Origin: Chamaelirium japonicum
Lineage: Eukaryota; Streptophyta; Magnoliopsida; Liliales; Melanthiaceae
Assembly (NCBI GenBank): GCA_947650365.1
Contig: OX393551.1
Span: 92,292,697 to 92,356,696 of the forward strand
Length of the DNA: 64,000 nucleotides
Direction of reading: 5' to 3'
This document shows, in pieces, positions 40,455 to 54,612 of the stretch. The notes below the pieces were generated by a model that was not told the origin of the DNA, made no database searches, and saw only the letters and a program-made list of their open reading frames with translations. The first letter of the stretch is position 1. The number at the start of each line of letters is the position of its first letter. Both the position numbers and the translations under genes were made by a program.

Positions 40455-42950
40455 AATTCATTCATATGATCCATTCTAATTCATTCGTACGATACATTCT
40501 AATTCATTAGCACTATCCATTCTAATGCATTCATACGATCCATTCTATTTCATTCGTATGATCTATGCTAAGTCATTCATACGATCCATTCTATTTCATT
40601 CGTACGATCCATTCTTACTCATTCGTACGATCCAATCTAATTCATTCGCACGATCCAATCATATTCATTCGTACGATCCATTCTAATTCATTCGTACGAT
40701 CCATTCTATTTCATTCATACGATCTATTCTTACTCATTCGTACGATCCATTCTAATTCATTCGCACGAATGTATCCATTCTAATTCATTCGTACGATCCA
40801 TTCTAATTCATTCGCACGATCCTTTCTGATTCATTCATATGATCCATTCTAATTCATTCGTACGATCCATTCTAATTCATTCATACAATCCATTCTAATT
40901 CTTTTGCACGAATATATCCATTCTAATTCATTCGTACGATCCATTCTAATTCATTTGCACGATCCATTCTAATTCATTCATACGATCCATTCTAATTCAT
41001 TCGTACGATCCATTCTAATTCATACGTACGATCCATTCAAATTCATTCATACGATCCATTCTAATTCATTCATACGATCCATACTAATTCATTCGCACGA
41101 ATGTATCCATTCTAATTCATTCGTACGATCCATTCTAATTCATTTGCATGATCCAATTTAATTCATTCGCACGATCCATTCTAATTCATTCATACGATCC
41201 ATTCTATTTCATTCGTACGATCCATTCTTACTCATTCTTACGATCCATTCTAATTCATTCGCACAAACGTATTCATTCTAATTCATTCGTACGATCCATT
41301 CTAATTCATTCGCACGATCCATTCTAATTCATTCGTACGATCCATTCTAATTCATTCGTACGATCCATTCTAATTCATTCATATGACCCATTCTATTTCA
41401 TTCGTACGATCCATTTTTACTCATTCGTATGATCCATTCTAATACATTCGCACGAATGTATCCATTCTAATTCATTCATACGATCAATTATAATTCATTC
41501 GCACGATCCATTCTAATTCATTCATATGATCCATTCTAATACATTCGCACGATCCATTCTAATTCATTCATATGATCCATTCTAATTCATTCGTACGATC
41601 CATTCTAATTCATTCGTGCAATCTATTCTAATTCATTCGTACGATCCATTCTAATTCATTAGCACGATCCATTCTAATTCATTCGTACAATCCATTCTAT
41701 TTCATTCGTACGATCCATTCTTACTGATTCGTACGATCCATTCTAATTCATTCGCACGAATGTATCCATTCTAATTCATTCGCACGATCCATTCTAATTC
41801 ATTCATACGATCCATTCTAATTCTTTCATACGATCCATTCTAATACATTCGCACGAATGTATCCATTCTAATTCATTCGTACGATCCATTCTAATTCATT
41901 CGCACAACCTATTCTAATTTATTCGTACGATCCATTCTAATTCATTATCACGATCCATTCTAATTCATTCGTACGATTCATTCTATTTCATTCGTACGAT
42001 CCATTCTTACTCATTCGTACGATCCATTCTAATTCATTCACACGAATGTATCCATTCTATTCTAATTCATTCGTACGATCCATTCTAATTCATTCGCACG
42101 ATCCATTCTAATTCATTCATACGATCCATTCTAATTCATTCGCACGATCCATTATAATTCATTCATACGATCCATTCTAATTCATTCATACAATTCATTC
42201 GAATTCTTTCGCATAAATGTATCCATTCTAATTCATTCATACGATCCATCCTAATTTCTTCGTATGATCCATTCTAATTCATTCGCACGAATGTATCCAT
42301 TCTAATTCATTCGTACGATCCATTCGAATTCATTCATACGATCCATTCTAATTCATTCATACGATCCATTCTAATTCATTCGCACGAATGTATTCATTCG
42401 GACAATCTATTCTAATTCATTCGTACGATCCAGTCTAATTCATTAGCACGATCCATTCTAATTCATTCGTACGATCCATTCTATTTCATTCGTACGATCC
42501 ATTCTTACTCATTCGTACGATCCATTCTAATTCATTCGCACGAATGTATCCATTCTAATTCAGTCATACGATCCATTCTAATTCATTCGCACGATCCATT
42601 CTAATTCATTCGTACGATCCATTCTAATTCATTCGCATAATCTATTCGAATTCATTCGTACGATCCATTCTAATTCATTAGCACAATCCATTCTAATTCA
42701 TTCGTACGATCCATTCTTTATCATTCGTACGATCCATTCTTACTCATTCGTACGATTCATTCTAATTAATTCGCATGAATGTATCCATTCTAATTTATTC
42801 GTACAATCCATTCTAATTCATTCGCACGATCCATTGTAATTCATTCGTACGATCCATTCTAATTCATTCGTACGATCCATTCTAATTCATTCGCACGATC
42901 CATTCTAATTCATTCATACGATCCATTCTAATTCATTCATACAAGCCATT
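40455..42950 (-). repeat. ~2.5-kb tandem duplication, copy 2
   Basis: Same landmark order as 38.0-40.4 kb. The offset grows by about 56 bp from left to right, consistent with gain of two to three monomers. The right boundary is uncertain. Confidence 0.7.
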
Positions 42951-44030
42951 CTAATTCTTTCGCACGAATGTATCCATTCTAATTCATTCGTACAATCCAC
43001 CCTAATTCCTTCATATGATCCATTCTAATTCATTCGCACGAATGTATCTATTCTAATTCATTCGTACGATCCATTCGAATTCATTTATATGATCCATTCT
43101 AATTCATTCACACGATCCATTCTAATTCATTCATACGATCCATTCTAATTCATTCGCACGATCCATTCTAATTCATTCGCATGATCCATTCTAATTCCTT
43201 CGTACGATCCATTCTATTTCATTTGTATGATCCATTCTAATTCCTTCGTATGATCCATTCTAATTCATTCCCATGAATGTATCCATTCTAATTCATACAT
43301 ACGATCCATTCTTACTCATTCGTATGATCTATTCTAATTCATTCGCACGATCCATTCTAATTCATTTGCACGATCCATTCTAATTCATTCATACAATCCA
43401 TTCTAATTCTTTTGCACGAATGTATCCATTCTAATTCCTTCGTATGATCCATTCTAATTCCTTCGTACGATCCATTATAATTCCATCGTACGATCTATTC
43501 TAATTCCTATGTACGATCCATTCTATTTCATTCGTATAATCCATTCTAATTCCTTCGTACGATCCATTCTAATTCATTCCCATGAATGTATCCATTCTAA
43601 TTCCTTCGTACTATTCATTCTAATTCATTCATACGATCCGTTCTTTCGTATGTATCCATTCTAATTTATTCGTACGATCCATTCAAATTCATTCGCACGA
43701 TCCATTCTAATTCATTCATACGATCCATTCTAATTCATTCGTACGATCCATTCTAATTCATTCTTACGATTCATTCTAATTCTTTCGTACGATCAAGTCT
43801 AATTCATTTGCACAATCTATTCTAATTCATTCGTATGATCCATTCTAATTCATTAGCACGATCCAATCTAATTTATTTGTACGATCCATTCTATTTCATT
43901 CGTACGATCCATTCTTACTCATTCGTACGATCCATTCTAATTCATTCGCACAATCCATTCTAATTCTTTAATACGATCCATTCTATTTTATTCGTACGAT
44001 CCATTCTTACTCATTCGTACGATCCATTCA

Positions 44031-44560
44031 TGGGAATAAATTAGAATAGATCGTACGAATAAATTAGAATGGATCGTATGAATGAATTAGAATGGATCGT
44101 GCGAATGAATTAGAATGGATCATACGAATGAATTAGAATGAATACATTCGTGCGAAAGAATTAGAATGGATTGTATGAATGAATTAGAATGGATCGTACG
44201 AATGAATTAGAATGGATCGTATGAATGAATTAGAATGGATCGTGCGAATGAATTAGAATGGATCATATGAATGAAATAGAATGGATCGTACGAATTAATT
44301 AGAATGGATCGTGTGATTGAATTAGATTGGATCGTGCGAATGGATCGTACGAATGAATTAGAATGGATCGTACGAATGAATTAGAATGTATTGTACGAAT
44401 GAATTAGATTAGATTGTGCGAATGAATTAGAATGGATCGTACGAATAAATTAGAAAAGATCGTACGAATGAATTAGAATGGATCATATGAATGAATTAGA
44501 ATGGATCGTACGAATGAATTAGAATGGATACATTCGTGCGAAAGAATTAGAATGGATCGT
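44031..44560 (+). repeat. Forward satellite island
   Basis: About 530 bp of forward monomers between long reverse arrays, opening with CATGGGAATAAATTAG. A truncated unit (GTGCGAATGGATCG) at 44335 is repeated at 51645 in the second copy. Confidence 0.93.
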
Positions 44561-46990
44561 GCTAATTCATTCATACGATCCATTCTAATTCATTCGTACG
44601 ATCTATTCTAATTCATTCGCACAATCTATTCTAATTCATTCTTACGATCCATTCTAATTCATTCGCACGATCCATTCTAATTCATTTGCACGATCCATTC
44701 TAATTCATTCATATAATCTATTCTAATTCTTTCGCAAGAATGTATCCATTCTAATTCATTCGTACGATCCACCCTAATTCCTTCGTATGATCCATTCTAA
44801 TTCATTCGCACGATCCATTCTAATTCATTCATACGATCCATTCTAATTCATTCATACAATCCATTCTAATTCTTTCGCATGAATGTATGCATTCTAATTC
44901 ATTCGTACGATCAACCCTAATTCCTTCGTATGATCCATTCTAATTCATTCGCACGAATGTATCCATCCTAATTCATTCGTACGATCCATCCTAATTAATT
45001 CATACTATCCACCCTAACTCCTTCATATCATCCATTCTAATTCATTCGCACGAATGTATCCATTCTAATTCATTCGTACGATCCATTCGAATTCATTCAT
45101 ACGATCCATTCGAATTCATTCATACGATCCACTCTAATTCATTCGCACGAATGTATCCATTCTAATTCATTCGTACGATCCATTCTAATTCATTCGCACG
45201 ATCCAATCATATTCATTTGCACGATCCATTCTAATTCATTCGTACGATCGACTCTATTTCATTCGTACGATCCATTCTTACTCATTCGTACGATCCATTC
45301 TAATTCATTCGCATGAATGTATCCTCATTCGCACGATTCATTCTAATTCATTTACACGATCCATTCTAATTCATTCATACAATCCATTCTAATTCTTTCG
45401 CACCAATTTATCCATTCTAATTCATTCGTACGATCCACCCTAATTCCTTCGTATGATCCATTCTAATTCATTCGCACGAATGTATCCATTCTAATTCATT
45501 CATATGATCCATTCGAATTCATTCATACGATCCATTCTAATTCAATCATACGATCCATTCTAATTTATTCGCACGAATGTATCCATTCTAATTCATTCGT
45601 ACGATCCATTCTAATTAATTCGCACAATCTATTCTAATTCATTCATACGATCCATTCTAATTCATTTGCACGATCCATTCTAATTCATTTGCACGATCCA
45701 TTCTAATTCATTCATATAATCCATTCTAATTCTTTTGGCCGAATGTATCCATTCTAATTCATTCATACGATCCATTCTAATTCCTTCATATGATCCATTC
45801 TAATTCCTTCGTACGATTCATTCTATTTCATTCATATGATCCATTCTAATTCCTTCGTACGATCCATTCTAATTCATTTCCATGAATGTATCCATTCTAA
45901 TTCATACGTACGATCCATTCTAATTCATTCATACGATCTATTCTAATTCATTCGCACGAATGTATCCATTCTAATTCATTCGTACGATCCATTCTAATTC
46001 ATTCGCACGATCCTTTCTAATTCATTCGTACGATCCATTCTGATTCATTCATACGATCCATTCTAATTCATTCGCACGAATGTATCCATTCTAATTCATT
46101 CGTGCGATCCATTCTAATTCATTCTAATCTATTCTAATTCATATGTACGATCCATTATAATTTCATACGTACGATCCATTCTAATTCATTCTAATTCATT
46201 CATACGATCTATTCTAATTCATTCACACGAATGTATCCATTCTAATTCATTCGAACGATCTATTCTAATTCATTCGCACGAATGTATCCATTCTAATTCA
46301 TTCTAATTCCTTCGTATGATCCATTTGTACGATCCATTCTAATTCGCTCGCACAAAAATACCCATTCTAATTCATTCTCACGATCCATTCTAATTCATTC
46401 ATACGATCCATTCTAATTCATTCATACAATCCATTCTAATTCTTTCGCACGAATGTATCCATTCTAATTCATTCATACAATCCATTCTAATTCTTTCGCA
46501 CGATCCATTCTAATTCCTTCGTACGATCCATTCTAATTCATTCGTACGATCCATTCTAATTCATTTGCACCATCCATTCTAATTCATTCATACGATCCAT
46601 TCTAATTCATTTATACAATCCATTCTAATTCTTTCGCACGAATGTATCCATTCTAATTCATTCATACGATCCACCCTAATTCCTTCGTATGATCCATTCT
46701 AATTCATTCGCACGAATGTATCCAATCTAATTCATTCGTACGATCTATTCAAATTCATTCATACGATCCATTCTAATTCATTTATACGATCCATTCTAAT
46801 TCATTCATACGATCCATTCTAATTCATTCGCACGAATATATTCATTCGCACAGTCAATTCTAATTCATTTGTACGATCCAGTCTAATTCATTACCACGAT
46901 CCATTCTAATTCATTTGCACGATCCATTCTATTTCATTTGTACGATCCATTCTTACTCATTCGTATGATCCATTCTAATTCATTAGCACG
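44561..46990 (-). repeat. 23-bp satellite array, reverse block
   Basis: It opens with GCTAATTCATTCATACG, so the flip occurs inside a core. Several half-core duplications are present, such as TTCATTCTAATCTATTC at about 46120 and TTCATTCTAATTCCTTCG at about 46300. Confidence 0.93.
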
Positions 46991-47845
46991 AATGAAATAG
47001 AATGGATCGTACGAATGAATTAGAATAGATCGTGCTAATGAATTAGAAAGGATCGTACGAATGAATTAGAATAGATTGTGCGAATGAATACATTCGTGCG
47101 AATGAATTAGAATGGATCGTATGAATGAATTAGAATGGATCGAATGAATGAATTCGAATGGATCGTATGAATGAATTAGAATGGATACATTTGTGCAAAT
47201 GAATTAGAATGGATCACACGAAGGAAATAGGGTGGATCGTACGAATGAATTAGAATGGATCGTGCTAATGAATTAGAATGGATAGTACGAATGAATTAGA
47301 ATAGATTGTGCGAATGAATTAGAATGGATCGTACGAATGAATTAGAATGGATCGTATGAATGAATTGGAATGGATCCTGCTAATGATTTAGAATGGATCG
47401 TACGAATGAATTAGAATGGATACATTCGTGCGAATGAATTAGAATGGATCGTACGAATGAGTAAGAATTAGAATAGATTGTATGAATGAATTAGAATGGA
47501 TCCTATGAATGAATTAGAATGGATCATGCGAATGAATTAGAATGGATTGGGCTAATGAGTAAGAATGGATCGTACGAATGAAATAGAATGGATTGTACGA
47601 ATGAATTAGAATGGATCGTGCTAATGAATTAGAATGGATACATTCGTGCAAATAAATTAGAATGGTTCGTATGAATGAATTAGAATGGATCGTATGAATG
47701 AATGCTAATAGATCGTACGAATGATTTAGAATGAATACATTCGTGCGAATGAATTAGAATGGATCATACGAAGGAATTAGGGTGGATCGTACGAATGAAT
47801 TAGAATGGATACATTCGTAGGAATGAATTAGAATGGAAACATTAG
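46991..47845 (+). repeat. Forward satellite island
   Basis: Forward monomers with the fused unit GAGTAAGAATTAGAATAG at 47459, repeated at 55157. It ends GAAACATTAGTACGACCC. Confidence 0.93.
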
Positions 47846-50800
47846 TACGACCCATTCTAATTCATTCATACGATCCATTCTAATTCATTCAAATGATCCA
47901 TTCTATTTCATTCGTACGATCCATTCATACTCATTCATACGATCCATTCGAATTCATTCGTACGATCCATTCTAATTCATTCGCACAATCTATTCTAATT
48001 TATTCGTACGATCTATTCTAATTCATTAGCACGATCCATTCTAATTTATACGTACGATCCATTCTATTTTATTCGTATGATCCATTCTTACTCATTTGTA
48101 CGATCCATTCTAATTCATTCGCACGAATGTATCATTTCCAATTCATTCGTACGATCCATTCTATTTCATTCGTACGATCCATTCTAATTCATTCATATGA
48201 TCCATTCTAATTCATTCGCACAAATGTATGCATTCTAATTCATTCGCACGATCCATTCTAATTCATTCGTACAATCCATTCTAATTAATTCATTCGTACG
48301 ATCTATTCTAATTCATTCGTACGATCCGCCCTAATTCCTTCGTATGATCCATTCTAATTCGTTCGCACGAATGTATCCATTCTAATTCATTCTAATTCAT
48401 TCGCACGATCCATTCTAATTCATTCATACGATCCATTCTAATTCATTCACACGATCCATTCTAATTCATTCGCACGATCCATTCTAATTCATTCGCACAA
48501 TCTAATTCATTCGTATGATCCATTCTAATTCATTCATACGATCCATTCTTTTTCATTCGTACTATCCATTTTTACTCATTCTTATGATCCATTCTAATTC
48601 ATTCACACGAATGTATCCATTCTAATTCATTCATACGATCCATTCTAATTCATTCGCACGATCCATTCTAATTCATTCATATGATCCATTCTAATTCATT
48701 CGTACGATCCATTCAAATTCATTCGCACAATCTATTCTAATTCATTCGTACGATCCATTCTAATTCATTAGCACGATCCATTCTAATTCATTCGTACGAT
48801 CCATTCTAATTCACTCGCACGAATGTATCCATTCAAATTCATTCATACGATCCATTCTAATTCATTTGCACGATCCATTCTAATTCATTCATACGATCCA
48901 TTCTAATTCATTCATACGATCCATTCTAATTCATTCGCACGAATGTATCGATTCTAATTCATTCGTACGATCCATTCTAATTCATTCGCACAACCTATTC
49001 TAATTTATTCGTACGATCCATTCTAATTCATTAGCACGATCCATTCTAATTCATTCGTACGATCCATTCTATTTTATTCGTACGATCCATTCTTACTCAT
49101 TCGTACGATCCATTCTAATTCATTCGCACGAATGTATCCATTCTATTCTAATTCATTTGTACGATCCATTCTAATTCATTTGTACGATCCATTCTAATTC
49201 ATTCGCACAATCCATTCTAATTCATTCATGCGATCCATTCTATTTCATTCGTACGATCCATTCTAATTCATTCGCACGATCCATTATAATTCATTCATAC
49301 GATCCATTCCAATTCATTCATACAATCCATTCTAATTCTTTCGCACGAATGTATCCATTCTAATTCATTCATACGATCCACCGTAATTCCTTCGTATGCT
49401 CCATTCTAATTCATTCGCAAGAATGTATCCATTCTAATTCATTCGTACGATCCATTCGAATTCATTCATACGATCCATTCTAATTTATTCATACGATCCA
49501 TTCTAATTCATTCGCACGAATGTATTCATTCGGACAATCTATTCTAATTCATTCGTACGATCCATTCTAATTCATTAGCACGATCCATTCTAATTCATTC
49601 GTACGATCCATTCTATTTCATTCGTACGATCCATTTTTACTCATTCGTACGATCCATTCTAATTCATTCGAACGAATGTATCCATTCTAACTCAGTCATA
49701 CGATCCATTCTAATTCATTCGCACGATCCATTCTAATTCATTCATACGATCCATTCTAATTCATTCGTACGATCCATTCTAATTCATTCCTACGATCCAT
49801 TCTAATTCATTAGCACGATCCATTCTAATTCATTCGTACGATCCATTCTATATCATTCGTACATTCTATTCTTACTCATTCGTACGATTCATTCTAATTC
49901 ATTCGCATGAATGTATCCATTCTAATTCATTCGTACGATGCATTCTAATTCATTCGCACGATCCATTCTAATTCATTCGTACGATCCATTCTAATTCATT
50001 CATACGATCCATTCTAATTCATTCATACGATCCATTCTAATTCATTCATACGATCCATTCTAATTCATTCATACAATCCATTCTAATTCTTTCGCACGAA
50101 TGTATCCATTCTAATTCATTCGTACAATCCACCCTAATTCCTTCGTATGATCCATTCTAATTCCTTCGCACGAATGAATCCATTCTAATTCATTCGTACG
50201 ATCCATTCGAATTCATTTATACGATCCATTCTAATTCATTCGTACGATCCATTCTAATTCATTCGTACGATCCATTCTAATTCATTCGTATGATCCATTC
50301 TAATTCATTCGCATGCATGATCCATTCAAATTCCTTCATACGATCCATTCTATTTCATTTGTATGATCCATTCTAATTCCTTTGTACAATCCATTCTAAT
50401 TCATTCCCATGAATGTATCCATTCTAATTCATACGTACGATCCATTCTTACTCATTCGTACGATTCATTCTAATTCATTCGCACGATCCATTCTAATTCA
50501 TTTGCACAATCCATTCTAATTCATTCGTACAATCCATTCTAATTCTTTTGCACGAATGTATCCATTCCAATTCCTTCGTATGATCCATTCTAATTCCTTC
50601 GTACGATCCATTATAATTCCTTCGTACGATCCATTCTAATTCCTTCGTACGATCCATTCTATTTCTTTCATATGATCCATTCTAATTCCTTCGTACGATC
50701 CATTCTAATTCATTCCCATGAATGTATCCATTCTAATTCCTTCGTACGATTTATTCTAATTCATTCGTACGATCCAATCTTTCGTATGTATCCATTCTAA

Positions 50801-51190
50801 TTTATTCGTTTGATCCATTCTAATTCATTCGCACGATCCATTCTAATTCATTCGTACGATCCATTCTAATTCATTCGCACGATCCATTCTAATTCATTCG
50901 CACGATCCATTCTAATTCATTCTTACGATCCATTCTAATTCTTTCGTACGATCAACTCTAATTCATTCGCACAATCTATTCTAATTCATTCGTATGATCC
51001 ATTCTAATTCATTAGCTCGATCCATTCTAATTTATTCGTATGATCCATTCTATTTTATTCGTACGATCCATTCTTACTCATTCCTAAGATCCATTCTAAT
51101 TCATTCGCACGATCCATTCTAATTCATTCATACGATCCATTCTATTTCATTCGTACGATCCATTCTTACTCATTCGTACGATCCATTCTT
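47846..51190 (-). repeat. 23-bp satellite array, reverse block (3.3 kb)
   Basis: Regular reverse monomers spanning the boundary between the two 7-kb copies. One unit has a GCATGCATGATCC linker (50310), unique in the window by eye. Confidence 0.94.
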
Positions 51191-51318
51191 GGGAATGAAT
51201 TAGAATGGATCATACGAAGGAATTAGAAAGGATCGTGCGAATGAATTAGAATAGATTGTGCGAATGTATTAGAATGGATCATATGAATGAATTAGAATGG
51301 ATTGTGCTAATGAGTAAG
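51191..51318 (+). repeat. Short forward island
   Basis: About six forward monomers ending in GAGTAAGATCAATTC. Together with the next two blocks it forms a fine-scale inversion that is absent at the equivalent place in the first 7-kb copy (44.03 kb), so it arose after that duplication or was lost there. Confidence 0.88.
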
Positions 51319-51353
51319 ATCAATTCTTACTCATTCGTACGATCCATTCTAAT
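51319..51353 (-). repeat. Short inverted patch (~35 bp)
   Basis: CTTACTCATTCGTACGATCC followed by ATTCTAATT pairs with the preceding GAGTAAG unit. The right join ATTCTAATTAGAAT is palindromic. Confidence 0.85.
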
Positions 51354-51872
51354 TAGAATGGATCGTACGAATGAATTAGAATGGATCGTATTGATGAATT
51401 AGAATGGATCGTGCGAATGAATTAGAATGGATCGTACGAATAAATTAGAATGGATACATTCGTGCGAAAGTATTAGAATGGATTGTATGAATAAATTAGA
51501 ATGGATCTTACAAATGAATTAGAATGGATCGTATGAATGAATTAGAATGGATCGTGCAAATGAATTAGAATGGATCGTATAAATGAAATAGAATGGATCG
51601 TACGAATGCATTAGAATGGATCATGCGATTGGATTAGATTGGATCGTGCGAATGGATCGTACGAATGAATTAGAATGGATCGTACGAATGAATTAGAATG
51701 TATTGTACGAATTAATTAGAATAGATCGTGCGAATGAAATAGAATGGATCGTACGAATAAATTAGAATGGATCGAACGAATGAATTAGAATGGATCGTAT
51801 GAATGAATTAGAATGGATCGTACGAATGAATTAGAATGGATACATTCGTGGGAAAGAATTGGAATGGATCAG
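51354..51872 (+). repeat. Forward satellite island, second copy
   Basis: Partner of the right part of 44031-44560, ending GATCAGGCTAATTC where copy 1 has GATCGTGCTAATTC. Confidence 0.92.
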
Positions 51873-54450
51873 GCTAATTCATTCATACGATCCATTCTAA
51901 TTCATTCGTACGATCTATTCTAATTCATTCGCACAATCTATTCTAATTCATTCTTACGATCCATTCTAATTCATTCGCACGATCCATTCTAATTCATTTG
52001 CACGATCCATTCTAATTCATTTATACAATCCATTCTAATTCTTTCGCAAAAATGTATCCATTCTAATTCATATGTACGATCCACCCTAATTCCTTCGTAT
52101 GATCCATTCTAATTCATTCGCACGATCCATTCTAATTCATTCATACGATCCATTCTAATTCTTTCATACAATCCATTCTAATTCTTTCGCACGAATGTAT
52201 GCATTCAAATTTATTCGTACGATCAACCGTAATTTCTTCGTATGATCCATTCTAATTCATTCGCACGAATGTATCCATTCTAATTCATTTGTACGATCCA
52301 TTATAATTCATTCGTAATATCCAGCCTAATTCCTTCATATGATCCATTCTAATTCATTTGCACGAATGTATCCATTCTAATTCATTCGTACGATCAATTC
52401 GAATTCATTCATACGATCCATTCTAATTCATTCATACGATCCACTCTAATTCATTCGCACGAATGTATCCATTCTAATTCAATCGTACGATCCATTCTAA
52501 TTCATTCGCACGATCCAATCTAATTCATTTGCACGATCTATTCTAATTCATTCGTACGATCTATTCTATTTCATTCGTACGATCCATTCTTACTCATTCG
52601 TACGATCCATTCTTACTCATTCGTACGATCCATTCTAATTCATTCGCATGAATGTATCCTCATTCGCACGATCCATTCTAATTCATTTGCACGATCCATT
52701 CAAATTCATTCATACAATCTATTCTAATTCTTTCGCATCAATGTATCCATTCTAATTCATTCGTGCGATCCACCCTAATTCCTTCGTATGATCCATTCTA
52801 ATTTATTCGCACGAATGTATCCATTCTAATTCATTCGTACGATCCATTCGAATTCATTCATACGATCCATTCTAATTCAATCATACAATCCATTCTAATT
52901 TATTCGCACGAATGTATCCATTCTAATTCATTCGTACGATCCATTCTAATTAATTCGCACAATCTATTCTAATTCATTCGTACGATCCATTCTAATTCAT
53001 TTGCACGATCCGTTCTAATTCATTTGCACGATCCATTCTAATTCATTCATACAATCCATTCTAATTCTTTTGCACGAATGTATCCATTCTAATTCATTCA
53101 TACGATCCATTCTAATTCCTTCATATGATCCATTCTAATTCCTTCGTACGATTCATTCTATTTCATTCGTATGATCCATTCTAATTCCTTCGTACGATCC
53201 ATTCTAATTCATTACCATGAATGAATCCATTCTAATTCATACGTATGATACATTCTAATTCATTCATACGATCCATTCTAATTCATTCGCACGAATGTGT
53301 CCATTCTAATTCATTCGTACGATCCATTCTATTTCATTCGCACGATCCATTCTAATTCATTTGTACGATCCATTCTGATTCATTCATACGATCCATTCTA
53401 ATTCATTTGCACGAATGTATCCATTCTAATTCATTCATGCGATCCATTCTAATTTATTCTAATCCATTCTAATTCATTCGTACGATCCATTCTAATTTCA
53501 TACGTACGATCCATTCTAATTCATTCTAATTGATTCATACGATCCATTCTAATTCATTCGCACGAATGTATCCATTCAAATTCAATCGTACGATCCATTC
53601 TAATTCATTAGCACGAATGTATCCATTCTAATTCATTCTAATTCCTTCATATGATCCATTCGTACGATCCATTCTAATTCCTTCGCACGAAAATATCCAT
53701 TCTAATTCATTCGTACGTACGATTCATTCTAATTCATTCATACGATCCATTCTAATTCATTCATACAATCCTTTCTAATTCTTTCGCATGAATGTATCCA
53801 TTCTAATTCATTCATACAATCCATTCTAATTCTTTCGTACGATCTATTCTAATTCCTTCGTACGATCCATTCTAATTCATTCGTACGATCCATTCTAATT
53901 CATTCGCACCATCTATTCTAATTCATTCATATGATGCATTCTAATTCATTTATACAATCCATTCTAATTCGTTCGCACGAATGTGTCCATTCTAATTCAT
54001 TTGTACTATCTACCCTAATTCCTTCGTATGATCCATTCTAATTCATTCGCACGAATGTATCCATTCTAATTCATTCATACGATCTATTCGAATTTATTCA
54101 TACGATCCATTCTAATTTATTTATACGATCTATTCTAATTCATTCATACGATCCATTCTAATTCATTCGCACGAATGTATTCATTCGCACAATCTATTCT
54201 AATTCATTTGTACGATCCAGTCTAATTCATTAGCACGATCCATTCTAATTCATTCGTACGATCCATGCTATTTCATTCGTACGATCCATTCTTACTCATT
54301 TGTATGATCCATTCTAATTCATTAGCACGAATGTATCCATTGTAATTCATTCGTTGTGTCCATTCTAATTCATTCGCCCGATCCATTCTAATTCATTCAT
54401 ACGATCCATTCTAATTCATTAGTACGATCCATTCTAATTCATTCATAGGA
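51873..54450 (-). repeat. 23-bp satellite array, reverse block (2.6 kb)
   Basis: Partner of 44561-46990, with the same half-core duplications (53450-53530). The last 100 bp include the truncated unit TCGTTGTGTCCATTC at 54351. Confidence 0.94.
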
Positions 54451-54612
54451 CCGTACGTAGGAATGGATCGTACGATCCATTCTATTTCATTCGTACGATC
54501 TATTCAAATTCATACAATCCATTATAATTTCATTCATACGATCGATTCTAATTCATTTTTATTTATTCTAATTCATTCCTAAAATCCATTCATATGATCT
54601 AATTCATTCGTA
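54451..54612. repeat. Scrambled, decayed satellite junction
   Basis: Forward and reverse half-monomers are mixed: AGGACCGTACGTAGGAATGG, then GATCGTACGATCC, then reverse units with unusual bases (CATTTTTATTTATTC, TTCCTAAAATCC, CATATGATCTAATTC). The spacing is no longer 23 bp. It has no counterpart at the equivalent site in the first 7-kb copy (about 46.99 kb). Confidence 0.8.

Larger units (their letters stand above)
37572..44030 (-). repeat. Longest reverse 23-bp satellite array (6.5 kb)
   Basis: Continuous reverse monomers with no strand switch. The recurring order is GTAC, TAGCACG, standard, CTATTTC, CTTACTC, standard, 28-mer, which is the exact reverse of the forward higher-order unit. 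Units of about 2.5 kb are tandemly repeated within it. It ends where CCATTCATGGGAATAAATTAG flips the core. Confidence 0.95.
41390..48480. repeat. ~7-kb segmental duplication, copy 1
   Basis: Landmark pairs with the next copy are 41411/48566 (CCATTTTTAC), 41901/48987 (CGCACAACCT), 42401/49533 (GACAATCT), 43643/50779 (CTTTCGTATGTATCC), 44561/51873, 46161/53496 (TTTCATACGTACG), 46849/54188, 47091/54788, 47839/55624 and 48361/56051. The offset drifts from 7,086 to 7,785 bp. The two forward islands are included. Confidence 0.85.
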
